Assembly: GCF_048007105.1 (NCBI RefSeq)
Contig: NZ_CP180352.1
Location: 3,534,001 to 3,598,000 of the forward strand
DNA length: 64,000 nucleotides
Source: Minwuia sp048007105
Lineage (GTDB): Bacteria > Pseudomonadota > Alphaproteobacteria > Minwuiales > Minwuiaceae
Direction: 5' to 3'
The notes under the pieces were generated by a model that was given only the letters and a program-made list of their open reading frames with translations, searched no databases and was not told the origin of the DNA. Shown one piece after another: positions 1 to 8,317 of this stretch. Each line of letters starts with the position of its first letter. Positions within the stretch are counted from its first letter, which is position 1. The position numbers were made by a program, and so were the translations under genes.

Positions 1-744
1 CCGGCCCCGCGCGGGCAGGATCCGCTCGCGGACCGCTTCCGCCAGTTCACGTTCGATGCGGTCGGAAACCCGGACGGTGCGTGCCTCGATATCGCGGATC
101 AGGTGCTCGCCATGCAGCCGGAGAACGGCCTCGAAGGCGGCGATGGCGCGGAGATCGGGCGCCAGGATGCCGCTGACCGACGGCGACGACAGCGCCAGCA
201 GCGCCAGAAGATAGGCGCGGACCTCGCCGTCCCGGACCGCCGAGACATCCGGCCAGCCCGCTGCGGCATCGCTCTTCACCGCCTGCATCGACGCGGTGAA
301 GCCCTCGGGCAGCGGCAGTTCGCCCAGCGGCGACAGGTCGAGCACCTGCCCGGCGGCCAGACCGGATTGATTGGCCAGGCATTCGGCGGTCAGGCGGACA
401 TTCCGGCGGTGAGCCTCCACATCGGCGCGGCCGACCGGCAGCTTGCCCGCATCGGCGTCGCCGGCGCGGCCGGCGGCATAGCCGGCAACGCCGCCAGGCG
501 TCATCACGGCGTCACCGGAGGCCCGCTGCAACTCGATCATCGGCCGGACAGAATGGTAGCGCGACCAGGAAACGGCGGCGCGGAACTCGTCTTCGCTGCC
601 GATCCCGGCGAAGCCGAAGCCGAGCCCCGGCGTGGTGTCGGCCGCAGCCTTCAGGATGCCGGCCAGGACGACGCGCTGGGCGCCGACGGGCTCGTCGATC
701 GCGTCGTTCAGTTCGCAACGGTGGTTCTGTTCGTTGGTAGTCAT
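1..744 (-). CDS. GH3 auxin-responsive-promoter-like family protein, N-terminal part (truncated by window edge)
   Basis: The reading frame is open for 248 codons from an ATG at 744 down to base 1, so the 3' end lies outside the window. A purine-rich stretch (GGGGGGATCGG) precedes the ATG. The layout resembles the N-terminal half of GH3-family acyl-acid amido synthetases/adenylases: a segment around residues 40-70 (GFGFAGIGSEDEFRAAV, then RYHSVRPMIE) matches the 'HGF..I.s..dFr..vP...Ye.lrp.ie' pattern, and SPSVSGILAPDLRAIAAFE near residue 205 matches the later helical segment. The serine/glycine-rich nucleotide-binding loop (TSGTTG-like) expected near residue 90 is not recognisable; AAGRAGDADAGKLP stands there. 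The substrate is unknown. It is divergent from the TetR gene, which probably regulates it. The family call is from pattern memory and moderately sure. Confidence 0.55.
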   Translation of the reverse strand, partial: MTTNEQNHRCELNDAIDEPVGAQRVVLAGILKAAADTTPGLGFGFAGIGSEDEFRAAVSWSRYHSVRPMIELQRASGDAVMTPGGVAGYAAGRAGDADAGKLPVGRADVEAHRRNVRLTAECLANQSGLAAGQVLDLSPLGELPLPEGFTASMQAVKSDAAAGWPDVSAVRDGEVRAYLLALLALSSPSVSGILAPDLRAIAAFEAVLRLHGEHLIRDIEARTVRVSDRIERELAEAVRERILPARGR

Positions 745-805
745 TTTCCGATCCCCCCGGAAATTGCACAGTGTTCATAACGCAAGATAAGGAATTATGA
801 GCGAT

Positions 806-833
806 GTTCAATAACTTTTTTGAACGTCGTTCA
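806..833. promoter_or_regulatory. Candidate TetR operator between GH3-like gene and tetR
   Basis: Bases 821-833 read TGAACGTCGTTCA, a perfect 6-bp inverted repeat with a 1-bp centre. A further half-site GTTCA at 806-810 forms a second inverted pair with TGAAC at 821-825 across 10 bp. The site lies 60 bp upstream of the TetR start and 77 bp from the divergent GH3-like start, in the only AT-rich stretch of this gap. TetR proteins usually bind such palindromes in the divergent promoter they control. Binding is inferred. Confidence 0.55.
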
Positions 834-892
834 TTTTCAGGTAATATGGCCGTGCTGCACCCCGATGCAGATAACGGACACAGGAGGCTGCG

Positions 893-1486
893 ATGGCGCG
901 GCGGGCGGACCATTCACATGACGAGATCCGGGCGATGGCGGTCGACGCCGCCGCGCGCATGATCGCCGATGACGGGCTGGAGAATCTGAAGCTGCGCGGG
1001 ATCGCGCGCGAGATCGGCTACGCGCCGGGCACGCTCTACAATGTCTTCGACAGCTTCGACGAGTTGATGATGCGCGTGAACGCCGAGACGGTCGACGCGC
1101 TGGTCGCCGAACTGGAAGCGGCAGAACATGACGGCGCCCCGCCCGACCTGCTGGACCTGCTGGCCGTCTATGGCGGCTTCGCCCAGCGCCACGGCAACCG
1201 CTGGAAGGCGGTGTTCGACTACTCCCTGGCCGACCCGACCAACGCACCGGACTGGTACGTGGCCAAACTGAATGCGGGCCTGGCCGTGGTCGAACGGGCG
1301 GTGGCGCGGATTGCCGGCGACAATCCGGCGGAGGCCCCTGCCGAGACCGCCCGCGTGCTCTGGGCCGGCCTGCACGGCATCTTCTCGCTGGGCGCGGAGG
1401 GCAATCTCGCCATCGTTTCCCGTCAGGACACGGACACCCTCGCCCGCACCTTCGTGCGGATGATCGACCGCGCCATCCGCGCCTGA
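893..1486 (+). CDS. TetR/AcrR family transcriptional regulator
   Basis: A 197-residue regulator. The N-terminal helix-turn-helix domain is visible at about residues 10-55, with the recognition-helix segment REIGYAPGTLYNVFDSFDEL typical of TetR proteins. The C-terminal half carries a W-x-x-L-H-G-I motif (AGLHGIFSLGAEGNL) as in the TetR_C WHG-type domain. The ATG at 893 is preceded by AGGAGG-like bases (caggaggctgcg). It is divergent from the GH3-like gene with a palindromic candidate operator in between, so the simplest reading is autoregulation plus control of that enzyme. The inducer is unknown; an acyl or aromatic acid would fit a GH3 partner, but that is inference. Confidence 0.85.
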   Translation: MARRADHSHDEIRAMAVDAAARMIADDGLENLKLRGIAREIGYAPGTLYNVFDSFDELMMRVNAETVDALVAELEAAEHDGAPPDLLDLLAVYGGFAQRHGNRWKAVFDYSLADPTNAPDWYVAKLNAGLAVVERAVARIAGDNPAEAPAETARVLWAGLHGIFSLGAEGNLAIVSRQDTDTLARTFVRMIDRAIRA

Positions 1487-1575
1487 CGCGACGTCATGGC
1501 GAATTTCGGTTGTGTTTCGGCGGCAATGGCCCTGGGATAGGCGGGAAATCCGAACATCTTCAGAAGGGGCATCCC

Positions 1576-2340
1576 ATGAAAAAGCTTCTGACCCTGGCCG
1601 CCGCGGCCGCGTTCTCGCTGACGGCCGCCGCGCAGGCCGAGACCCTGCGCATCGGCACCGAGGGCGCCTACCCTCCGTTCAACAACCTGACCGCGGACGG
1701 CAAGCTGGAAGGCTTCGACGTCGATATCGCCAAGGCCCTGTGCGAGGAGATGAAGGTCGAATGCACCTTCGTCACCCAGGACTGGGACGGCATCATCCCG
1801 GCGCTGCAGGCCGGCAAGTTCGACGCCATCATCGCCTCCATGTCGATCACCGACGAGCGCAAGAAGAAGGTCGACTTCACCGAGAAGTACTACAACACGC
1901 CGCCGGCGCTGGCCGTGCCGAAGGATTCCGACCTGACCGTCATCAGCAAGGAAGCGCTGTCCGGCAAGACCATCGGCGCGCAGGGCTCGACCACCCATTC
2001 CAACTACGCCGAGGCAACCTGGACCGATTCCGACATCCGCCTCTACCCGACCGCCGACGAATACAAGCTGGACGTCGCCAATGGCCGCCTCGACGGCGTG
2101 GTCGATGACGTGACCGTGCTGGAAGAGTGGATCAACTCGGACGACGGCGCCTGCTGCAAGATTCTTGGCACCATCACCCCGGTCACCGAGATCCACGGTG
2201 AAGGCGCCGGCATCGCCATTCGCAAGGGCGAGACCGAGCTGGCCGAGCGCTTCAATGCCGCCATCAAGGCCATCCGCGCCAACGGCAAGTACAAGGAAAT
2301 CAACGACAAGTACTTCACCTTCGACGCGTATGGCGGCTGA
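1576..2340 (+). CDS. Polar amino-acid ABC transporter, periplasmic substrate-binding protein (HisJ/ArgT-like)
   Basis: 254 residues, binding subunit of an amino-acid importer of the His/Lys/Arg/Orn group. Residues 1-22 are a Sec signal peptide (MKKLLTLAAAA...AQA), cleaved before ETLRIG. The mature part opens with the SBP family 3 pattern RIGTEGAYPPFN, followed by GFDVDIAKALCEEM, WDGIIPALQAGKFDAIIASMSIT and a second-lobe VVDDVTV segment. The ATG at 1576 was preferred because GAAGGGG lies at suitable spacing and the signal peptide begins there; an upstream in-frame start would add an implausible leader. It is followed by two permease genes, separated from the first by a palindromic repeat. Basic amino acid specificity is likely but not proven. 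Confidence 0.85.
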   Translation: MKKLLTLAAAAAFSLTAAAQAETLRIGTEGAYPPFNNLTADGKLEGFDVDIAKALCEEMKVECTFVTQDWDGIIPALQAGKFDAIIASMSITDERKKKVDFTEKYYNTPPALAVPKDSDLTVISKEALSGKTIGAQGSTTHSNYAEATWTDSDIRLYPTADEYKLDVANGRLDGVVDDVTVLEEWINSDDGACCKILGTITPVTEIHGEGAGIAIRKGETELAERFNAAIKAIRANGKYKEINDKYFTFDAYGG

Positions 2341-2370
2341 CGCCCGGAGCCCTGGCATCAAACGCATGAA

Positions 2371-2467
2371 GGTCACCCCCGCTCGCGTGAAACGCGACGC
2401 GGGGGTCCGGAGCGGCTTCGCCGCCGGTTATCCGGCAGACCGGATGCCCGCGCAAGGCGGGCATGAC
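2371..2467. repeat. REP-like double-hairpin intergenic element
   Basis: Between the binding-protein gene and the first permease lies a ~95-bp element made of two hairpins. The first has arms ACCCCCGC-TCGCGT (2375-2388) and ACGCGA-C-GCGGGGGT (2392-2406) around a GAA loop with one bulged base. The second has arms TGCCCGC (2445-2451) and GCGGGCA (2457-2463). The ends GTCACCCCC... and ...GGGCATGAC resemble the dispersed palindromic elements common between genes in alphaproteobacterial genomes. No second copy is seen in this window, so dispersal is inferred. In this position it could modulate the ratio of binding protein to permeases by stabilising the upstream mRNA. Confidence 0.6.
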
Positions 2468-2492
2468 AGCGTGCAACACACCGCGATCGTCA

Positions 2493-3206
2493 TTGCCTGA
2501 GTCGCTCGAACTCCTCTCCCTCGGCGCCGAAGGCTGGGGCGACGAGATCCTCTCAGGGGTCGCCGTCACCGCCGGCCTCGCACTCGCCACCCTGCCGCTG
2601 GGTCTGATCCTCGGCTTCCTCGTTGCGCTGGCCCGGCAGTCGGAGGAGCGGTCGCTGCGGCTGGCGGGCGGCATCTACACGACCGTCTTCCGCGGCCTGC
2701 CGGAACTGCTCACGCTCTTCCTCGTCTACTACGGTGCGCAGATCGGCATCCAGGAAGCGGCGAAACTGCTGGGCGCCGAGACCGCCATCGAGATCAACAG
2801 CTTCGTCGCCGGCATGGTGGCGCTCGGCATGGTCTTCTCCGCCTTCGCCTCCGAAGTCTTTCTTTCTGCCTTCCGCGCCATCCCCCGCGGCCAGTACGAG
2901 GGCGCCTATGCCGTCGGTCTCGGGCGCGTCTCGACCATGCGCCTCGTCGTCCTGCCGCAACTCATCCGCATTGCGCTGCCCGGCCTGTCGAACCTCTGGA
3001 TGATCCTGCTGAAGGAGACCGCGCTGGTCTCGGTGATCGGCCTCTCGGATATCCTGCGTCAGGCCGGCATCGCGGCCCGGGTGACCAAGGACGCCTTCCT
3101 GTTCTTCGGTTCCGCCTGCCTGCTCTATCTGGCGCTGGCGCTGATCTCGTCTGTCGCCATCGGCGGCATCAACCGCTGGGCCGCCCGAGGGGAGGCGCCG
3201 CGATGA
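2493..3206 (+). CDS. Polar amino-acid ABC transporter permease (HisQ/ArtQ type)
   Basis: Inner-membrane subunit, about 237 residues with several hydrophobic segments and the EAA loop (EGAYAVGLGRVSTMRLVVLPQ) of the HisM/HisQ family, where the ATPase docks. The start is ambiguous. An ATG at 2463 lies inside the REP-like hairpin and would add ten unrelated residues. I prefer the TTG at 2493, giving MPESLELLSLGAEGWGDEIL, which resembles the N-terminus of octopine/arginine transporter permeases; no strong ribosome-binding site is visible for either. The gene overlaps the next permease by 4 bases (ATGA). The operon lacks an ATPase gene. Confidence 0.82.
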   Translation: MPESLELLSLGAEGWGDEILSGVAVTAGLALATLPLGLILGFLVALARQSEERSLRLAGGIYTTVFRGLPELLTLFLVYYGAQIGIQEAAKLLGAETAIEINSFVAGMVALGMVFSAFASEVFLSAFRAIPRGQYEGAYAVGLGRVSTMRLVVLPQLIRIALPGLSNLWMILLKETALVSVIGLSDILRQAGIAARVTKDAFLFFGSACLLYLALALISSVAIGGINRWAARGEAPR

Positions 3207-4042
3207 GCGGCCAGACCTTCACGCCGGTACCGGCGCAGCCGCCCCCGCCGGAAGTCCGCCGTCGCATGAACGGCGAGCGGCTGACCGGGATGACGATCAT
3301 CGCGCTGATGGCGCTGCTCGGAATCGGGATCGCCTGGTTTCTCTGGTCGAGCTGGGACATCGAGTTCGTCGAGAAATACGGACCCAACTATCTGAGCGGC
3401 CTCTGGATCACGGTGCAGTTGGTCTCGATCTCGGTCGTGCTGGGAGCGATGGTCTCGCTGCCCGTCGCCATGGGCCGCATGTCGTCGAACCCGGCGGCCC
3501 GGCCCCTCGCCTTCGCCTATGTCTACTTCTTCCGCGGAACGCCGCTGCTGGCGCAGATCTTCCTCGTGTACTACGGCGCCGGCGTGTTCGTGAACGAACT
3601 GAAGTCGGTGGGACTCTGGACCTTCTTCCGGGATCCCTGGAACTGCGCCGTCTTTACCTTCACGCTGAACACCGCCGCCTACCAGGCGGAGATACTGCGC
3701 GGCGCGATCCAGAGCGTGCCGCGGGGCCAGTGGGAAGCGGCGTCCGCGCTCGGCCTCGGCCGGTTCCAGACCTTCCGCAAGATCATCCTGCCGCAGGCGC
3801 TGATCGTGGCGTTGCGCCCCTATGGCAACGAGATCATCCTGATGATCAAGGGCTCGGCCATCGTCGCCATCATTACCGTGCTCGACCTGATGGGCGAGAC
3901 CCGCCGCGCCTTCAGCCGCACCTACGACTTCCAGACCTATATCTGGGCCGCGATCTTCTACCTGCTGATCGTTGAGACTCTCCGGAACCTCTGGGACCGG
4001 CTGGAACAGCGGCTGACACGGCACCTCAAGCGCGAAGGCTGA
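3203..4042 (+). CDS. Polar amino-acid ABC transporter permease (HisM type)
   Basis: 279 residues, second membrane subunit of the importer. The cytoplasmic N-terminus is proline-rich (about 30 residues), followed by a transmembrane segment near residues 32-48, a periplasmic stretch and four further hydrophobic segments. The EAA loop reads WEAASALGLGRFQTFRKIIL followed by PQALIVALRPYGNE, typical of HisM-like permeases. Translationally coupled to the preceding permease by a 4-base overlap. The gene ends in a palindrome shared with the stop codon of the convergent VOC gene. No ATPase follows, so it must use one encoded elsewhere. Confidence 0.85.
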   Translation: MSGQTFTPVPAQPPPPEVRRRMNGERLTGMTIIALMALLGIGIAWFLWSSWDIEFVEKYGPNYLSGLWITVQLVSISVVLGAMVSLPVAMGRMSSNPAARPLAFAYVYFFRGTPLLAQIFLVYYGAGVFVNELKSVGLWTFFRDPWNCAVFTFTLNTAAYQAEILRGAIQSVPRGQWEAASALGLGRFQTFRKIILPQALIVALRPYGNEIILMIKGSAIVAIITVLDLMGETRRAFSRTYDFQTYIWAAIFYLLIVETLRNLWDRLEQRLTRHLKREG

Positions 4043-4052
4043 GGGGCCTCAG
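4039..4052. repeat. Palindrome spanning two convergent stop codons
   Basis: CTGAGGGGCCTCAG is a 6-bp inverted repeat around GG that contains the TGA stop of the plus-strand permease and the TGA stop of the minus-strand VOC gene. It is GC-rich but has a 2-base loop and no T-tract, so it is at best a weak bidirectional terminator. Confidence 0.3.
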
Positions 4053-4459
4053 TCCAGACGCGCAAGCCCCGGACCGACACCGGGCCGGGGCTGCAGATCC
4101 TCGCCGAAGGCGATGACGTGCCCGTCCGGATCGCGGATGTCGAAATCGAGAAGTCCGTAGGGCGTCTCTTCCAGCTCGCGCTCGATCGGCACGCCGGCCT
4201 TGCGGAAACTCTCGAGCAGGTCCCGGACACCGGTCACGTAAAGATAGGCCGCCCAGTACTGATTGCCCGGTACAGGCGCGCCGGTCTCCCGGGTCTCGTC
4301 CAGCGCAAAGGTCACGGCGCCGCGCTGCACGATGGCGAAACACGGCGGATCGCCCCAGCTGCCATGCGATGAGAAGCCGAGCCGGCCAGTGTAGAAATCC
4401 AGGCTCCGCTGCAGGTCGGCAACCTGCAGGACCGTCATCGAACGTATCAGTTCTGACAT
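4049..4459 (-). CDS. VOC (glyoxalase/bleomycin-resistance/dioxygenase) superfamily protein
   Basis: 136 residues. The start LIRSMTVLQVADLQRSLDFYTGRLGF is the classic beta-alpha-beta opening of VOC domains, and the C-terminal half ends with the hallmark strand DFDIRDPDGHVIAFGE, where the Asp-Pro-Asp-Gly turn and the Glu metal-ligand position are visible. A single-domain member such as this usually dimerises to form a metal site. The substrate cannot be read from the sequence. It is the last gene of a minus-strand run proS-lolC-lolD-VOC, 22 bases after lolD, a place often held by dnaE in relatives; the functional link to its neighbours is unknown. Confidence 0.8.
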   Translation of the reverse strand: MSELIRSMTVLQVADLQRSLDFYTGRLGFSSHGSWGDPPCFAIVQRGAVTFALDETRETGAPVPGNQYWAAYLYVTGVRDLLESFRKAGVPIERELEETPYGLLDFDIRDPDGHVIAFGEDLQPRPGVGPGLARLD

Positions 4460-4481
4460 CGCGCTTCTCCCCGGCGACCGG

Positions 4482-5148
<667 letters not shown>

Positions 5149-5156
<8 letters not shown>

Positions 5157-6393
5157 AGCGGAGCGCCTCGACCGGATCGAGCCGGGCGGCGCGCCATGCC
5201 GGGTAGAGCGTCGCCAACAGTGACAGCAGCAGCGCCATGATCAACACCATGATCACCTCGCCGGTCTCCATCCGCGCCGGGATCTGGGACAGGAATCGGA
5301 TTTCGGGCGACCAGAGCTCGGTGCCGGTCAGGCTTTCGAGCCCGCGGCGGATGCTGTCGATGTTCAGGCAGAAGACGACGCCCAGCGCGAAGCCGGCCAG
5401 CGTACCCACCACACCCACGCTGGCTCCGGCGATGAAGAAGATCCGCTGGATGGCCCCGCGGGTCGCGCCCATGGTGCGCAGGATGGCGATGTCGCGGCCC
5501 TTGTCCTTCACCAGCATGATCAGGCTGGAGATGATGTTGAAGGCGGCGACGAGGATGATCAGCGTCAGGATCAGGAACATCACGTTCCGCTCCACCTGCA
5601 GCGCGGTGAAGAAGCTGGCATTGGCTCGCTGCCAGTCGAAGACGCGGTAACGCCGGTCGATGGCGTCGTAGACCTGATGCGCCAGCGCGTCCGCGCGGTC
5701 GGCGTCATCGATCACGATCTCCAGCCCGTTCACGCCTTCGCCGGTCCGGAAGTACTTCTTGGCCATATCCAGCGGCATGTAGACGTAGCTGGAGTCGTAC
5801 TCGAACATGCCGATCTCGAAGGTGGCGCCGATCCGGTAGGTGGCGATCCGTGGCACGAAGCCCATCGCGGTCGTTGCGCCCTTGGGACTGATCAGGGTCA
5901 GCTTGTCCCCGATGCCGAGGCCAAAGCGCTCGGCCAGGCGGTCGCCGATCAGGACGGTCCCCGGCTCCGCCAGCGCCGCCAGGTCGCCGCGCACGATCTT
6001 GCCGCTCAGCGCCCGGTGGTTCTGGATGTCTTCGACGGACAGGCCGCGGACCACGGCGCCGCGCGCCTCCTCGCCGGCGGTGGCCATCACCTGTCCCTCG
6101 ATCAGCGGGAAGGCGCTGACCACGCCCGGCACGGCCTGAACCTTCTTCACCAGGTCCGGGTAGTCGTTGATCGGCTCCTCATAGCCCAGCACCGAGATGT
6201 GGCCGTTGAGGCCAAGAATGCGGTCGAGCAGTTCGGTGCGGAACCCGTTCATCACCGCCATGACGATGATCAGGGTCGCCACGCCGAGCGCGATGCCGAC
6301 CAGCGAGAACCAGGCGATGACGGAAATGAACCCTTCGGCGCGGCGCGCCCGCAGATAGCGGATGGCGATCATCCATTCGAAGGCGGAAAACAT
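5149..6393 (-). CDS. lolC: Lipoprotein-releasing ABC transporter permease LolC/LolE
   Basis: 414 residues. N-terminal EWMIAIRYLRARRAEGFISV, a first transmembrane segment (residues ~25-48), a large periplasmic domain, and three C-terminal transmembrane segments (about 275-300, 320-345, 375-400) as in the LolC/E-MacB fold. The C-terminus ends with the conserved YPAWRAARLDPVEALRYE. Many alphaproteobacteria have one LolC/E-type gene next to lolD, so C and E cannot be told apart here. It sits 6 bases after proS and overlaps lolD by 8 bases. Confidence 0.9.
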
Positions 6394-6399
6394 CGAACG

Positions 6400-7717
6400 C
6401 TACTCGAACCCCACGATCCTGGTGACGGCATCCTGAAAGGTCAGCTCGGCCTTCTCGCCGCTGCGCCGCCGCTTCACCTCGACCACACCGTTCTTCACGC
6501 CGCGCGGTCCGACCACCGCCTGCCAGGGCAGGCCGATCAGATCCATGGTGGCGAACTTGCCGCCCGCGCGCTCGTCGGTGTCGTCGATCAGGACCTCCAG
6601 ACCGGCGGCAGAGAGCTGCCGCTCCAGCTCGGCGCAGGCATTGTCGCAATCGGGATCGCCCGGCTTCAGATTGATGATGCCCGCGTTGAACGGGGCCACC
6701 GAGTCCGGCCAGATGATGCCGTCATCGTCGTGGCTGGCCTCGATGATGCCGCCGACGAGGCGCGAGACGCCGATGCCGTAGGAGCCCATCTGCAGATAGA
6801 CCTCCTGCCCGTCCGGGCCGGCGACGGTGGCGCCCATCGGCTTCGAGTACTTGTCGCCGAAATGGAAGATGTGACCGACCTCGATGCCGCGGCGGCTGAC
6901 CAGATCGGCTTCGGGCACCGGGCAGCTGGACGGATCGTGCTTGTCGTCGGCGGCGGCGTAGACCGAGGTCCACTCATCGACGATGGGCTGAAGGTCGTCG
7001 TCATAGTCGACCTCGCCAGGAACTTCCTTGGTCAGTAGGTCCTTGTGGCAGAACACCTCCGACTCTCCGGTGTCGGCCAGCACGATGAACTCGTGGGACA
7101 GATCGCCGCCAATGGGGCCGGTGTCGGCGCTCAGCGGAATGGCCTTCAGCCCAAGGCGCTCGAACGTCTTCAGATAGCAGACGAAGAACTTGTTATAAGC
7201 CCTTTTCGAGCTTTCATAATCCAGATCGAAACTGTAGGCGTCCTTCATCAGGAACTCGCGCCCGCGCATGATGCCGAAGCGCGGCCGGACCTCGTCCCGG
7301 AACTTCCACTGGATGTGATAGAGCATGCTCGGCACGTCGCGATAGGAACGCGCCGATGCACGGAAAATCTCCGTGATCTGCTCCTCGTTGGTCGGTCCGT
7401 AGAGCATGTCGCGGCCATGGCGGTCGGTGATGCGCAGCATCTCCTTGCCGTAGTCGTCGTATCGGCCGGACTTCGCGCCACAGATCCGCCGGCTGGATCG
7501 TCGGCATCAGCACTTCCTGGCAGCCCGCCGCGTCCTGCTCCTCGCGCACGATCTGCTCGATCTTCTTCAGTACCCGAAACCCGAGCGGCAGCCAGGAATA
7601 GATGCCGGCGCTGGACTGCCGGATCATGCCCGCGCGCAGCATGTAGCGGTGCGAGGCGATCTGGGCCTCGGAAGGGGTCTCCTTCAGGACGGGCAGGAAG
7701 AATTCGGAAAGCCGCAT
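6400..7717 (-). CDS. proS: Prolyl-tRNA synthetase (one frame break)
   Basis: Class II aminoacyl-tRNA synthetase that charges tRNA-Pro. The start at 7717 (MRLSEFFLPVLKETPSEAQI) and the rest, with motif 2-like RDEVRPRFGIMRGREFLMKD, SYGIGVSRLVG and a C-terminal anticodon-binding domain (LIDDTDERAGGKFATMDLIG), match the short ~438-residue alphaproteobacterial ProS without the editing insertion. The frame breaks after residue 82: QPADLWRE should continue SGRYDDYGKEM, which is restored by deleting one C at or near 7471. Both halves are highly conserved and the gene is essential, so a base-calling error is more likely than a true lesion. First gene of the proS-lolC-lolD run. Confidence 0.9.
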
Positions 7718-7833
7718 GGGCGCCGCTCCTTGAAGCGTGGCAGGGTGTGACCCCGGCGTTGTAGGGGAGCGGCAGATGCGGTGCAATCGCCCTGTCGGTG
7801 CTACGATGCCGCGTCCACGGGGAGGAACAGGAC

Positions 7834-8301
7834 ATGCAAGACAGTCTGGCCGACGCGGCCGAGCGGCTCGCGATCAGCGATGTGATCAATCTCTATGCCT
7901 GGGCGATCGACACCAAGGATTTCGATCAGTTGCACCAGGTCTTCGACACCGATGTGGAGGCCGACTTCACCGGCTTCGGCGGCAAGCACGTCATCGTGTC
8001 ACGCGCCGAATGGGTAGACACCGTCCGCAAGACGGTCGGCAATCTGGATGCGACCCAGCACCTGCTCGGCAACCACCGGCACCGGATCGACGGCGACACC
8101 GCCCACATGACCGCCTATCTGCAGGCCATGCACCGCTACAACGGCGCGAAGGCGGATACCGACTACGTCATCGGCGGCCACTACGAGATCGATCTCAGGA
8201 AGACCGACGAAGGATGGCGGATCCGGCGCTACAAGCTGGTCGTGACCTGGGAAACCGGCAACCGATACATCATGCGGGAGGCCCGGAACGCCAGGGGCTG
8301 A
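7834..8301 (+). CDS. SnoaL-like (NTF2-fold) protein
   Basis: 155 residues. The opening RLAISDVINLYAWAIDTKDFDQLHQVF is the typical first helices of SnoaL_4/NTF2-like ring-hydroxylating-dioxygenase-beta relatives, and the C-terminal GHYEIDLRKTDEGWRIRRYKL strand is the usual end of the cone fold. Such proteins are small isomerases, hydrolases or binding proteins; the substrate here is unknown. The ATG at 7834 follows GGGGAGGAAC at good spacing. It is divergent from proS with 116 bases between starts and convergent with the gamma-glutamyltransferase gene. Confidence 0.72.
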   Translation: MQDSLADAAERLAISDVINLYAWAIDTKDFDQLHQVFDTDVEADFTGFGGKHVIVSRAEWVDTVRKTVGNLDATQHLLGNHRHRIDGDTAHMTAYLQAMHRYNGAKADTDYVIGGHYEIDLRKTDEGWRIRRYKLVVTWETGNRYIMREARNARG

Positions 8302-8317
8302 TCCCTGCCCGGTGCCG

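Noticed and set aside
103..780. A 225-codon plus-strand frame at the left edge
   Set aside because: The opposite strand is open to the window edge, begins with a plausible start and ribosome-binding site, and has GH3-like segments.
5677..7038. A 453-codon plus-strand open frame opposite lolC and proS
   Set aside because: Same reason: antisense shadow of conserved genes, with no recognisable domain.
7400..7786. Programmed ribosomal frameshifting in proS
   Set aside because: No slippery heptamer or downstream stimulatory structure, and ProS is not known to use frameshifting; several unrelated genes show the same type of break.
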